Part shown: positions 41,465-50,637 of the stretch, in pieces
Layout: each line of letters begins with the position of its first letter
How positions within the stretch are numbered: position 1 is the stretch's first letter
Assembly (NCBI GenBank): GCA_016297215.1
Contig: JAEDGZ010000010.1
Span: 5,799 to 69,798 of the forward strand
From: Paludibacteraceae bacterium
GTDB lineage: Bacteria > Bacteroidota > Bacteroidia > Bacteroidales > Paludibacteraceae
DNA: 64,000 nt
Direction of reading: 5' to 3'
Made by a program: the position numbers and the translations under genes
Notes under the pieces: generated by a model
The model's input: the letters and a program-made list of their open reading frames with translations, nothing else
Databases searched by the model: none
Told to the model about the DNA's origin: nothing

Positions 41465-44400
41465 ATGCAAAACAAAGGACTTGTTCGTATTTTGGCGGTG
41501 TGCCTCGCGCTGGTTGCCGCATTCTACCTCTCGTTCTCGGTGGTTACGTCTCACTATGACAAGAAAGCCAAAGAGTATGCAGCAGGAGATGCGTTGAAGG
41601 AGTATGTGTATCTGGACTCCATCGCCACTAAGAAAGTATGGTTTGGCTACACCTTGAAGGAGTGCCGTGAGAAAGAGATTAACCTCGGTCTGGACTTGAA
41701 AGGCGGTATGAACGTTACCATGGAGGTGAGCGTTCCCGATATTCTCCGCGCGCTGTCCGGCTACAACACCTCCGAGACCTTCACGAAGGCGATGGAGATG
41801 GCGCAGCAGAAGCAGAAAAGCAGCGGCACCGACTTCGTAACGCTCTTTATTGAATCCTACAACGAGGTGGACCCCAATGCTCAGTTGGCATCGGTGTTCT
41901 CTACGTTTGAGTTGCGCGATAAAGTTACACTCACTTCCACCAACGAGGAAGTGGAGAAAGTGATCCGCGAAGAGGTGGACGGTGCTATCGCAAACAGCTT
42001 CAATGTGTTGCGTACTCGTATCGACCGCTTTGGCGTGGTACAACCGAATATCCAACGTCTGTCTCAGCCTGGCCGTATCTTGATTGAGTTGCCGGGTATT
42101 AAGGAACCTGCGCGTGTGCGTAAGTTGCTGCAGGGGTCGGCTAACTTGGAGTTCTGGGAGACCTACGAGGCATCGGAGGTTCTCCCCTACCTCGCGCAGA
42201 TCAATGCTGAATATGCTAAGGTGGCTGCCGCTACTGAGGAGGCTACTGCTGAAGCCGCTCCCGTAGAGGAGGAAGTGAAGACAGAGGCTGCTCCTGCAAC
42301 CGACAGCGACATTGAGGCTCTCGTAGAGAACCTCGGCGACTCGACCGCTGCTGAGGCTGACCAAGAGGCACAATATGAGGCATACAAGAAGCAAAATCCC
42401 TTGTTTGCTGTGCTCAACCCGTCTGTCAATCAGCAGGGGCAGGCATACCGCGGACCGGTGGTAGGTATGGTACACTACACCGATACCGCCAAGGTTACCG
42501 CTATGCTCAATTCGCCCATCGCTAAGCAGGTGCTCCCCCGCGACGTACGTTTCTATTGGACGGTGAAAGCCATTGACGAGGCAGACGCTATCTACCAACT
42601 CGTGGCACTCAAAGCACAACGCGATGGTCGTGCGTCGCTCGAGGGCGACGTGATCACCGATGCGCGCGCTGACTTCGGACAGACCTCGGCATACGCTAAC
42701 GTAAGCATGTCGATGAACGCAGAGGGTGCTAAGCAGTGGCAACGCATCACTAAGGAGAATATCGGTAAGTCGGTGGCTATCGTGCTCGACGGATTCGTAT
42801 ATAGTTTCCCCACCGTGCAGAACGAGATTGCCGGCGGCAACAGCCAGATTACCGGTAACTTCACCGTAGAGGAGGCAAAAGACCTTGCCAACACTCTCAA
42901 GTCCGGTAAGATGCCCGCGCCCGCGCGTATTATTCAAGAGGACGTAGTAGGTCCTACCCTCGGTAAAGCCGCTATCCAAAACGGTCTTTGGTCGTTTGCG
43001 CTCGGCTTCCTGCTTATCCTTATCTATATGATTTTCTACTATGGCTGGATCCCCGGTCTGATTGCCGACGCAGCATTGTGCTGCAATATCTTCCTGCTGG
43101 TAGGTATCTTGGCTTCCTTCTCTGCTGTCCTCACCCTGCCTGGTATCGCCGGTATCGTCCTGACCATGGGTATGGCGGTGGATGCGAACGTGCTTATCTA
43201 CGAGCGTATCCGCGAGGAGATGAAGAGCGGTAAGGGCATGCGCCGCGCCATCGAAGATGGTTACAAGGGCGCTATCTCTGCGATTGTCGATGCCAACGTT
43301 ACCTCCTTCTTGACAGGTGCTATCTTGGCTATCTTCGGTACAGGTCCTATCAAGGGCTTCGCCGTTACCTATATGATTGGTATCATCTCTTCGTTCGTAA
43401 CGGCAGTGTTCATCACCCGTCTGTTGCTCGAAGACTATGCGAAGAAAGATTCCGCGAAGGAACTGAGTTTCACCACCAAGATGACGGCTAACTTCTTACA
43501 GAACACCAAGGCGGATATCGTGAAAGCCCGCAAGGTTACTTATATCATCTCCGCGGTATTGGTAGTGTTCGGCTGCCTTGGTCTGGAGCCTCATATCTTC
43601 GGTAAACTGAACTTGGGTATTGACTTCTCCGGTGGTCGTAACTATATCGTCCGCTTCGAGCAACCTGTGAATACGCAGGAGGTACGTGAGTCGCTGGACA
43701 ATGTCTTCAAGGCACAACTCACCGGCGATGAGACCTACTCGCTCAATGTCATCACGATTGGTGATGCCAACCAAGTGCGCGTTTCCACCAACTACCTCAT
43801 TCAAGAGGATGGTGAGAACGTGGACGACCAGATTGAAGCACTGCTCTACGAGGGCTGCAAGCCTTACTTGAGCGACAACATCAGCAAGGCTGAGTTCGTT
43901 TCCACGGAGATTAACCCCGAGATTGGTATCATGCAGTCGCAGAAGGTGGGTCCTGCTATCGCAGACGACATCACCACGAGCGCTATCTGGGCAATTATCG
44001 CCGCTCTCATCGGTATCTTCCTCTATATCTTGCTCCGTTTCCGCAACTTCGCTTACTCTGTAGGTGCTATCACCGCCTTGTTCCACGATACGGTGATTAT
44101 CCTCGGTCTGTACGCTATCTTGTGGAAGGTAATGCCTTTCTCCATGGAGATTGACCAATCTTTCATCGCGGCTATCCTAACCGTTATCGGTTACTCTATT
44201 AACGATACCGTGGTCATCTTCGACCGTATCCGTGAGAACAATACGCTCTATCCGAAGCGCGACCGTGCGTTGAACATCAACAACGCGATTAACGCTACCT
44301 TCAGCCGTACGTTCTCGACCTCTATGAGTACGTTGGTCGTATTGCTGGCTATCTTCTGCTTCGGCGGTGAGACCATCCGCGGATTCGTCTTCGCATTGCT

Positions 44401-44512
44401 GCTCGGTGTGCTGGTAGGAACCTATTCCTCCATCTGCATTGCAGCCCCCATCTCCTACGACATCACAAAGGCGATAGAGAACCGCAAAGCAAAGAAAGCA
44501 TTGGCGAAGTAA
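41465..44512 (+). CDS. secDF: Fused protein translocase subunit SecDF
   Basis: SecDF uses the proton motive force to pull proteins out of the Sec channel. The 1,015-residue fusion is typical of Bacteroidota. The SecD half has an N-terminal helix, the periplasmic head with NLGLDLKGGMNVTMEV, and a six-helix block with GMAVDANVLIYERIREE. The SecF half has NLGIDFSGGRNYIVRFEQ and a second block with IGYSINDTVVIFDRIREN. An Ala/Glu-rich insert (EEATAEAAPVEEEVKTEAAP) sits in the SecD periplasmic loop at about residues 260-300. Its start at 41465 is fixed by the promoter. Confidence 0.97.
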   Translation: MQNKGLVRILAVCLALVAAFYLSFSVVTSHYDKKAKEYAAGDALKEYVYLDSIATKKVWFGYTLKECREKEINLGLDLKGGMNVTMEVSVPDILRALSGYNTSETFTKAMEMAQQKQKSSGTDFVTLFIESYNEVDPNAQLASVFSTFELRDKVTLTSTNEEVEKVIREEVDGAIANSFNVLRTRIDRFGVVQPNIQRLSQPGRILIELPGIKEPARVRKLLQGSANLEFWETYEASEVLPYLAQINAEYAKVAAATEEATAEAAPVEEEVKTEAAPATDSDIEALVENLGDSTAAEADQEAQYEAYKKQNPLFAVLNPSVNQQGQAYRGPVVGMVHYTDTAKVTAMLNSPIAKQVLPRDVRFYWTVKAIDEADAIYQLVALKAQRDGRASLEGDVITDARADFGQTSAYANVSMSMNAEGAKQWQRITKENIGKSVAIVLDGFVYSFPTVQNEIAGGNSQITGNFTVEEAKDLANTLKSGKMPAPARIIQEDVVGPTLGKAAIQNGLWSFALGFLLILIYMIFYYGWIPGLIADAALCCNIFLLVGILASFSAVLTLPGIAGIVLTMGMAVDANVLIYERIREEMKSGKGMRRAIEDGYKGAISAIVDANVTSFLTGAILAIFGTGPIKGFAVTYMIGIISSFVTAVFITRLLLEDYAKKDSAKELSFTTKMTANFLQNTKADIVKARKVTYIISAVLVVFGCLGLEPHIFGKLNLGIDFSGGRNYIVRFEQPVNTQEVRESLDNVFKAQLTGDETYSLNVITIGDANQVRVSTNYLIQEDGENVDDQIEALLYEGCKPYLSDNISKAEFVSTEINPEIGIMQSQKVGPAIADDITTSAIWAIIAALIGIFLYILLRFRNFAYSVGAITALFHDTVIILGLYAILWKVMPFSMEIDQSFIAAILTVIGYSINDTVVIFDRIRENNTLYPKRDRALNINNAINATFSRTFSTSMSTLVVLLAIFCFGGETIRGFVFALLLGVLVGTYSSICIAAPISYDITKAIENRKAKKALAK

Positions 44513-44537
44513 TTTCCGCGAACGTTGCTTTTTACAA

Positions 44538-44576
44538 AAGAGGCTGTCTAACAAGTCAAGTTAGGCAGTCTCTTTT
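44538..44576 (+). terminator. Terminator of secDF
   Basis: Stem caaaagaggctgtctaac / gttaggcagtctctttttg. Same design as the hairpin at 27903-27944. Confidence 0.8.
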
Positions 44577-44643
44577 TGTTTATTATCTATTTGTGAGGAT
44601 TATTGTTCGGCACTTACAATTAGATAATCATTTCATCTAAGTA

Positions 44644-44830
44644 TAACGTGAGTTCGATATAAGCAAACTATTTTCAGCACTAAAAGATTAATTTGCTTTT
44701 TGGTAATGAATTAATGAATAATTATATGAGAATTATATGTTAAAGAAAAAAATAATTGAATAATTTTTGTTGAAATAAAAGAATTGTCAGCGTTTCGAAG
44801 TATATGTTTCTTATTTCGAGTTCACGTTAA
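44644..44830. mobile_element. MITE, best preserved copy (187 bp)
   Basis: Left end TAACGTGAGTTCGATATAAG and right end cttatttcgagttcacgtta are inverted repeats. The 4-bp agta on both sides may be a target duplication. The right end supplies the last codons and the stop of the FAD oxidoreductase gene (stop at 44811-44813). Confidence 0.8.
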
Positions 44831-46379
44831 GTATAGATTTATGGTCGTGTAGCAGACGTTGGATGGCGAACTTGCCGGTTACTGCGGCGTTGGGTAGCCC
44901 TCCCGGGGCTTGCAGCCACTGCCCCGCGAGATAGACATTTTTCAGCCCACGCAGGCGCCCGTCGTGCGTTACTTTCTCGTTGTAGGGCGTGAGTGCGAAA
45001 CTCATATACGCCCCTTGGTAGGCGTTGCAGAAACGGTGGTTGGTGGCAGGCGTGCACACATCCAGCACCGTCAGCGAATCGGCTAACTCGGGGAACGTGC
45101 GGACGAGGCAGTCCGCGACACTTTGTGCGACAATCCCTTTCTCGGTGCGGTAGGCTTGGTGGTTGTCGGTGCGCAAGTGCCGCCAATATTCGAAGTCGTC
45201 CGCGTATTGGGTGATGAGCACTTGCAGGATAGTGGTATCGGCGGGAGAGAAAGAGGGCTCGTAGTTGAAGTGTTTGAGGAAAGCGTAGGGGATTGGCTTT
45301 CCGTTGATTTGTAGGTCAGTCAGGTCGAGGATACGCGCTTCGGGGATCGTGGTGGTGCGATGATTCACCGCGAAATAGAGGTTGACGCTGCTGTAGATGG
45401 GGTATTTGTCGGGCTGCCCGATGAATCGCTCCCACATGTATTTGTCCATGTAGCCCACGGGGAGCAGGCGGGTGATGGCATGGTGGAGGTCGCAGGCGAG
45501 GATGATATAGTCCGCCTCCACGGTCCGCCCGTTGCGGAAGGTAACGGAGACGGCTTTGTCAGCAGGCGGGGACGCCTGCGCACCCGATGTTCGGTGCGTG
45601 ATGTTCACGCGTTCGGCTTCCCAGCCCGTCTGGAGCACGCCACCCAAAGATTGGTAGCGGCTGACCATGCGCTCCACCATGCCGCGGCTGCCTCCCGCGG
45701 GCAGGTCGGCATTGCCGTCGGTGAAGATACCGAAGACGAAGAAGAGGGAAGACACGTTGTAGTGGATGGGGAAATACGCCTGCAAGAACTTGCGGATGAG
45801 CGGGTGAGTGAACTGCTCGGCATATTGGGCAATGCTCATCTTGGCGTACTTGCGGTGGACTTTGCCGATATGTCGCATAGAGTAGATGAGTTTGGCTTTC
45901 TGCCACAGCGAGTACTGCTCGAAGGGTTTGTCGGCGATGATGACGGTGTCGCGATAGGTACGGACGAGGCGGATAAACTCCTCTATGCGGGGCGCGTCGT
46001 CGGGCGACAGGCGGAGCATGTCCTCGCGCACCCGAGGAAGGTCGCGCCATAGATGGAGCGTCTCGCCGTTATGTTCCACCTGCATGAAATACGCAGGGCG
46101 ATGGATAGTAACAGGACCCTCCCCCTCCCTCCCTACAGAGAGAGGGAGTACGCCCACGTCCTGCCAAAGGCGATACATGGGTGTGCTGCTACTGGTGCCT
46201 GTGAGCCAGTGCACGCAGTTGTCCAAGAGATAACCCTTTCGTTGCCAATAAGATAGCAACCCGCCCGGCTGCGTGTGCCGCTCATAGATGGTGGTGGTAA
46301 GTTCGGCTTGCCGCGCGTAGATACCTGCGGTGATTCCGGCCACACCGCCGCCTATGATGATGAGTTTTTTGGATTGCAT
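44811..46379 (-). CDS. NAD(P)/FAD-dependent oxidoreductase, phytoene-desaturase-like
   Basis: The 522-residue protein begins with the dinucleotide-binding motif IIGGGVAGITAGIYARQ and continues with TTIYERHTQPGGLLSYWQRK and the GGSRGMVERM segment typical of CrtI/RetSat-like flavoproteins. It ends with YLAGQWLQAPGGLPNAAVTG. The substrate is unknown. Two in-frame repeat insertions are visible: PLSVGREGEG (about 46110-46145, a ctccctccctacagagag word) and HRTSGAQASPPADKA (45558-45600, the GC palindrome). The final residues NVNSK and the stop are contributed by the MITE at 44644-44830. Confidence 0.85.
   Translation of the reverse strand: MQSKKLIIIGGGVAGITAGIYARQAELTTTIYERHTQPGGLLSYWQRKGYLLDNCVHWLTGTSSSTPMYRLWQDVGVLPLSVGREGEGPVTIHRPAYFMQVEHNGETLHLWRDLPRVREDMLRLSPDDAPRIEEFIRLVRTYRDTVIIADKPFEQYSLWQKAKLIYSMRHIGKVHRKYAKMSIAQYAEQFTHPLIRKFLQAYFPIHYNVSSLFFVFGIFTDGNADLPAGGSRGMVERMVSRYQSLGGVLQTGWEAERVNITHRTSGAQASPPADKAVSVTFRNGRTVEADYIILACDLHHAITRLLPVGYMDKYMWERFIGQPDKYPIYSSVNLYFAVNHRTTTIPEARILDLTDLQINGKPIPYAFLKHFNYEPSFSPADTTILQVLITQYADDFEYWRHLRTDNHQAYRTEKGIVAQSVADCLVRTFPELADSLTVLDVCTPATNHRFCNAYQGAYMSFALTPYNEKVTHDGRLRGLKNVYLAGQWLQAPGGLPNAAVTGKFAIQRLLHDHKSILNVNSK
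45558..45590. repeat. In-frame GC palindrome inside the FAD oxidoreductase gene
   Basis: GCAGGCG-GGGA-CGCCTGC at 45562-45579 followed by gcacccg, near-identical to the non-coding copy at 11515-11540. Confidence 0.75.
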
Positions 46380-46507
46380 GTTGGCATTTTATGTTAATCA
46401 TTTCATGTTGGTCGTTGCACGTTGGTCATGTCATGTTAAATGCAAAACACCAACAGGAACTGACTAACACGGAGTAATTAACAGGAACTGACCAACATAA
46501 AATGATT

Positions 46508-48082
46508 TTACTTTTTTTTCGGGTAGTCGATGTTGTAGTGCAGTCCGCGGCTCTCTTTGCGCTCGAGAGCTTGGCGGGTGATGAGGTAGCCGACGTTTAT
46601 CATGTTGCGCAGTTCGCAGATGTCTCGGGTGGCGGTAACGCGCTTGAACAGGTCCTCCGTCTCCTCGTAGAGCAGGTCGAGCCGTTCCCACGCACGGCGC
46701 AAGCGCAGGTCGGAGCGGACGATACCCACGTAGGTGGACATGATTTGCCCCACTTCCTTCACGTCCTGCGAGATGAGCACGCGCTCCTCGTTGCTGAGCG
46801 TGCCTTCGTCGTTCCAATCGGGCACGCGGTCGTTGAAGTCGTACTGCTCAATCATGCTGAGGCTGTGTTTGGCTGCCGCGTCGGCATAGACCACTGCCTC
46901 AATAAGCGAGTTGCTCGCCAGACGGTTGCCGCCGTGGAGCCCCGTGCAGGAGCATTCGCCCACGGCATAGAGGCGATGGATAGACGACTCGCCGTCGAGG
47001 TTGACCTTGATACCGCCGCACATATAGTGCGCGCAGGGCGCAACGGGGATATAGTCTTTGGTGATGTCAATGCCTATGCTCAGGCACTTGGCGTAGATAT
47101 TGGGGAAGTGGTGCTTGGTCTCCTCGGGGTCTTTGTGGGTAACGTCGAGGCAGACATGGTCGAGTCCGTGAATCTTCATCTCGTTGTCGATGGCGCGCGC
47201 CACGATGTCGCGGGGGGCGAGGGAGAGGCGCGGGTCGTATTTCTGCATGAACTCCTCGCCGTTGGGCAGGCGGAGTATGCCTCCATAGCCGCGCATGGCT
47301 TCGGTGATGAGGTAGGCGGGATGGGTCTCCCCCGGGTGGAAGAGCGCGGTGGGGTGGAACTGCACGAACTCCATGTCTTTCACCTGTCCTTTCGCGCGAT
47401 AGACCATGGCGATACCATCGCCGGTGGCAATGTTGGGATTGGTGGTAGTGGCATAGACCGCCCCCGTGCCGCCGGTCGCCATGAGGGTTACGCGGCTCAA
47501 GTAGGTGTCTATCTTGCCCGTCTCGGGGTTGAGGATATAGGCGCCATAGCACTCGATGTCGGGGGTGCGGCGGGTAACGCGTACGCCGAGGTGGTGCTGG
47601 GTGATGATTTCTACGGCGAAATGGTTCTCAAGTACGTCGATGAAGGGGTTGTGGCGCACGGCTTCCATCAGCCCGCGCTGTATCTCCGCACCGGTATCGT
47701 CGGCGTGGTGGAGGATACGAAACTCCGAGTGTCCGCCCTCGCGGTGGAGGTCGAAGTCGCCTTCTGCGTTGCGGTCGAAGTTAACGCCCCAGTTGACCAA
47801 CTCTTCTATCTGTCGGGGGGCGTTCTTCACCACCTGCTCCACGGCACGAGGGTCGGACAACCAATCGCCCGCGACCATGGTGTCGTGGATATGCTTCTGA
47901 AAATCATCTACTTGGAGGTTGGTTACGGACGCAATGCCGCCTTGTGCTTTGGTGGTATTGGCTTCTTCTAAGGTCGTCTTGCAGCAGAGGGCAATCTTAT
48001 ACTTTTGTGCGCGTGCTACTTTCAGCGCAAAACTCATACCGGCTACGCCGCCGCCGATGATGAGAAAATCGTATTTTTTCAT
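46508..48082 (-). CDS. nadB: L-aspartate oxidase
   Basis: NadB oxidises L-aspartate to iminoaspartate, the first step of de novo NAD synthesis. Starting at the ATG at 48080-48082, the 524-residue product has the FAD site (YDFLIIGGGVAGMSFALKVA), the TTKAQGGIA and HREGGHSEFRILH segments, active-site EFVQFHPTAL, and VGECSCTGLHGGNRLASNSL. The frame stays open 27 codons further, but those are encoded by a GC palindrome (48095-48112) and 9-bp ttcgttg repeats, so they are not part of the protein. nadA and nadC are not in the window. Confidence 0.94.
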   Translation of the reverse strand: MKKYDFLIIGGGVAGMSFALKVARAQKYKIALCCKTTLEEANTTKAQGGIASVTNLQVDDFQKHIHDTMVAGDWLSDPRAVEQVVKNAPRQIEELVNWGVNFDRNAEGDFDLHREGGHSEFRILHHADDTGAEIQRGLMEAVRHNPFIDVLENHFAVEIITQHHLGVRVTRRTPDIECYGAYILNPETGKIDTYLSRVTLMATGGTGAVYATTTNPNIATGDGIAMVYRAKGQVKDMEFVQFHPTALFHPGETHPAYLITEAMRGYGGILRLPNGEEFMQKYDPRLSLAPRDIVARAIDNEMKIHGLDHVCLDVTHKDPEETKHHFPNIYAKCLSIGIDITKDYIPVAPCAHYMCGGIKVNLDGESSIHRLYAVGECSCTGLHGGNRLASNSLIEAVVYADAAAKHSLSMIEQYDFNDRVPDWNDEGTLSNEERVLISQDVKEVGQIMSTYVGIVRSDLRLRRAWERLDLLYEETEDLFKRVTATRDICELRNMINVGYLITRQALERKESRGLHYNIDYPKKK

Positions 48083-48086
48083 TTTT

Positions 48087-48282
48087 CCGGGTGCGCGGGC
48101 GTCCACGCCCGCTTTCGTTGTATTCGTTGCTTTCGTTGTTTCCGTTCTTTTCGTTGCGTTCACAAACTACGAAAATTACGAAAACTACGAAAAGCCTAAA
48201 ATCAAGAAAGTTTCAAGTTTCACCTTTCAAGTTTCGTTCCATAGAGCATGGAGAAACCTGAAACTTGAAACTTGAAACTTTC
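48087..48282. repeat. Repeat block upstream of nadB
   Basis: Successively: ccgggtgc plus palindrome GCGGGCG-TCCA-CGCCCGC (48095-48112), a 9-bp array of ttcgttgct words (about 48113-48164), a 9-bp array of aactacgaa words (48168-48197), and inverted caagttt/gaaactt heptamers (48210-48282) that can form a terminator-like hairpin. Confidence 0.75.
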
Positions 48283-48317
48283 TAACGGTAGTTGTACCTG
48301 AAAAAATAGACTGCTGA

Positions 48318-48527
48318 TTACTCAGCAACGGTCTCAACTACTTCCTCTACTACAACAGTGTCTGCAGCAGCCTCGCAGCATGCAGCAGCGGTGGTGTCGG
48401 TAGCAGCAGCCTCGCAGCAAGTAGCCGTAGAGTCGCAGCAAGCACCTTCTTCACTCTTGTTGCAATTCTTGTTGCAGCAGCTCATTGCGCATAGCGCAAC
48501 AGCAGCGATAAGAAGAACTTTTTTCAT
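48318..48527 (-). CDS. Small cysteine-rich lipoprotein
   Basis: A 69-residue protein with a lipoprotein signal (KKVLLIAAVALCAMSC). The mature part is only about 53 residues with four CC pairs plus single Cys, spaced by Ala/Thr/Asp-rich repeats (ACCDSTATCCEAAATDTTAA), and an acidic Val/Glu tail (DTVVVEEVVETVAE). The regular CC-EAA pattern suggests metal binding or disulfide cross-linking at the outer membrane. No family recognised. A promoter box lies at 48580-48587. Confidence 0.8.
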   Translation of the reverse strand: MKKVLLIAAVALCAMSCCNKNCNKSEEGACCDSTATCCEAAATDTTAAACCEAAADTVVVEEVVETVAE

Positions 48528-48579
48528 GACTTTAATGCATTAAAAGGGTTATGTTTTCGAGTTATTTCGAAAAACGCTG

Positions 48580-48587
48580 CAAAATTA
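48580..48587 (-). promoter_or_regulatory. -7 promoter box of the Cys-rich lipoprotein gene
   Basis: TAATTTTG on the minus strand, 53 nt before the ATG; back-to-back with the promoter at 48620. Confidence 0.65.
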
Positions 48588-48619
48588 GCACATTTTTTGC
48601 ATATCTCCAAAAAAAATAG

Positions 48620-48627
48620 TATTTTTG
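48620..48627 (+). promoter_or_regulatory. -7 promoter box of the PASTA-protein gene
   Basis: TATTTTTG, 22 nt before the ATG at 48649; it excludes the upstream TTG start at 48625. Confidence 0.65.
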
Positions 48628-48648
48628 CAAAACATTTTTAGCAAAATC

Positions 48649-49506
48649 ATGGAAAAACAGCAAAAAAAGACCTCTCCGGCAGAGAAAAACAGCAAAAAAA
48701 CATGGCTGACCTTATTGCTCAACCTGCTCCTCGCATTGATAATCCTTGTTTTCATCCTATTAGGAGTGTGGGGCTGGTTGCGTAGTTACACCCATCATGG
48801 TGAGGAAATAAATGTACCTAATCTTGTGGGGTTGTATATGCCGGAGGCGGAACCTATAGCGCAAACAGCAGGAATGGTGTTAATCGTTACCGACTCTACG
48901 TTTACCAATGATGTTCCATTAGGGGCTATCGCCGAGCAGACGCCCCCTGCCGAGAGCCACGCCAAACGAGGGCGGCAACTCTATGTAGTCGTGAACTCAT
49001 CCTGCAAGCGTCAGGTGCTGTTGCCCGATGTGCACGACCTCAGTTACCGCCAAGCCACTGCTACTTTGCGCTCCATGGGTGTCCGCGTGAGCGAAGACTA
49101 CGAGTGGGAACCTTCGGAGTACAAGGGCTTGGTGCTGGATGTGAAGTACAACGGCGAGTCGCTGCCCGTGGGTGCGCACGTGGACGAAGGTGCCGAGGTA
49201 ACGCTGGTGGTCGGCTTCGGCAAAGGCACGGAGATGACGGATGTGCCGAACGTGGTGGGCAGGTCGCTGCCGGAGGCGCGTGCCCTGCTCCTCAGCCAAC
49301 GCCTGACGTTGGGCACCGTGGAGTATGACGAGCCCATCGACGAGACGGGGCGCACGGAGAGCGGAGAATTGCCCGTAGTCTATCTGCAAACACCCGAGTC
49401 GGGGCAACGAATCTTGGAAGGCTCCATGGTGAATATCAAACTTTCTCAGGATATAGAGAAAGCCGTTACAACCCATAATACCGATTCGGAGGATGAGTGG
49501 TTTTGA
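48649..49506 (+). CDS. Membrane-anchored PASTA-domain protein
   Basis: A 285-residue protein with a short Lys-rich cytoplasmic N-terminus, one membrane helix (LTLLLNLLLALIILVFILLG, about residues 20-45) and three periplasmic PASTA domains (VPNLVGLYMPEAEPIAQTAG; LPDVHDLSYRQATATLRSMG; VPNVVGRSLPEARALLLSQR). PASTA domains bind peptidoglycan fragments. There is no kinase or transpeptidase domain; stand-alone PASTA proteins before rluD are usual in Bacteroidota. It overlaps rluD by 14 bp, implying coupling. Confidence 0.9.
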   Translation: MEKQQKKTSPAEKNSKKTWLTLLLNLLLALIILVFILLGVWGWLRSYTHHGEEINVPNLVGLYMPEAEPIAQTAGMVLIVTDSTFTNDVPLGAIAEQTPPAESHAKRGRQLYVVVNSSCKRQVLLPDVHDLSYRQATATLRSMGVRVSEDYEWEPSEYKGLVLDVKYNGESLPVGAHVDEGAEVTLVVGFGKGTEMTDVPNVVGRSLPEARALLLSQRLTLGTVEYDEPIDETGRTESGELPVVYLQTPESGQRILEGSMVNIKLSQDIEKAVTTHNTDSEDEWF

Positions 49507-50503
49507 GCGATATAGTTGCACGGTGGACAAGGGGCAAGCGCCTGTCCGCGTGGATAAGTACCTGAGCGAGCACATGCCGGGTACGAGCCGCAACCGTATC
49601 CAGCAGGCTGCCGAGGCGGGGAATATCCTCGTGAACGAGCAACCCGTGGCGAGCAACTACAAGGTGAAGCCGCTCGACCTCGTGCAGGTCATGCTCGACC
49701 ACGAGCCGATAGACTTCACCATCCAGCCCGAGAACATCCCGCTCGAGGTGGTCTATGAGGACGCCGACGTGCTGGTCATCAACAAGCCTGCGGGCTTGGT
49801 GGTGCACCCCGGGCACGGCAACTACGAGCACACCCTGCTCAACGCCCTCGCCTACTATTTCCAACAGACGCAGGCGCACCTTGACATCAACAACCCCGAG
49901 ATAGGTTTGGTGCACCGTATCGACAAAGACACCAGCGGGCTCCTGCTCATCGCCAAGACCCCCGAGGCGAAGACGAACCTCGGCAAGCAGTTCTTCGACC
50001 ACACCACCGAGCGCACCTACAACGCCCTCGTCTGGGGAACGTTCGCCGAAGAGAGCGGCACCGTGACGGGCGCTCTCGCGCGCGACACGCGCGACCGTAC
50101 CATATATAGGATATACGACCCGGAGGAGAACCCCAATGCCAAGGAGGCAATCACCCACTGGCGCGTGCTGGAGCGTTTCCCCTACGTAACGCTGGTGGAA
50201 TGTCGCTTGGAGACAGGGCGCACCCATCAGATTCGCGTGCACATGAAGTCCATCGGACACCCGCTCTTTGCCGATGAGAAATACGGCGGCATGGAAATCC
50301 TGAAAGGCTTGCGCACGCAGAAATACAGCCAGTATATCCACAACTGTTTCGCCCTTTGTCCGCGGCAGGTGCTCCACGCCAAGACGCTCGGCTTCACCCA
50401 TCCCCGCACCCGCGAGCGCATGTTCTTCGACTCGCCATGGCCCGCCGACATCGCCGCACTCATCGACAAATGGCGCAACTACCAACCGAACACGCTACTA
50501 TAA
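49493..50503 (+). CDS. rluD: RluA-family 23S rRNA pseudouridine synthase (RluD-like)
   Basis: The 336-residue enzyme has an N-terminal S4 RNA-binding domain (about residues 12-75, VRVDKYLSEHMPGTSRNRIQ) and the RluA catalytic domain with the active-site Asp in GLVHRIDKDTSGLLLIAKT, plus LVECRLETGRTHQIRVHMK. RluD-type enzymes isomerise uridines in helix 69 of 23S rRNA; the exact target here is by family. Confidence 0.93.
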   Translation: MSGFERYSCTVDKGQAPVRVDKYLSEHMPGTSRNRIQQAAEAGNILVNEQPVASNYKVKPLDLVQVMLDHEPIDFTIQPENIPLEVVYEDADVLVINKPAGLVVHPGHGNYEHTLLNALAYYFQQTQAHLDINNPEIGLVHRIDKDTSGLLLIAKTPEAKTNLGKQFFDHTTERTYNALVWGTFAEESGTVTGALARDTRDRTIYRIYDPEENPNAKEAITHWRVLERFPYVTLVECRLETGRTHQIRVHMKSIGHPLFADEKYGGMEILKGLRTQKYSQYIHNCFALCPRQVLHAKTLGFTHPRTRERMFFDSPWPADIAALIDKWRNYQPNTLL

Positions 50504-50507
50504 TCAA

Positions 50508-50637
50508 TTTGAAAATGAAAAATTTGAAAAGTTGAAAATTATTAGTTCCGCACGGCAATTTTCAAATTTTCAAATTAAACATAGTTCCGTACGGCAATTT
50601 TCAAATTTACAAATTTACAAATTTTCAAATTAAATAC
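50508..50637. repeat. 8-bp array (caaatttt) with paired cores before porX
   Basis: tgaaaatttgaaaagttgaa, then twice tagttccg-acggcaattttc followed by caaattttcaaatt words of opposite sense. The two cores are almost identical, so half the block is a duplication. Confidence 0.75.
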
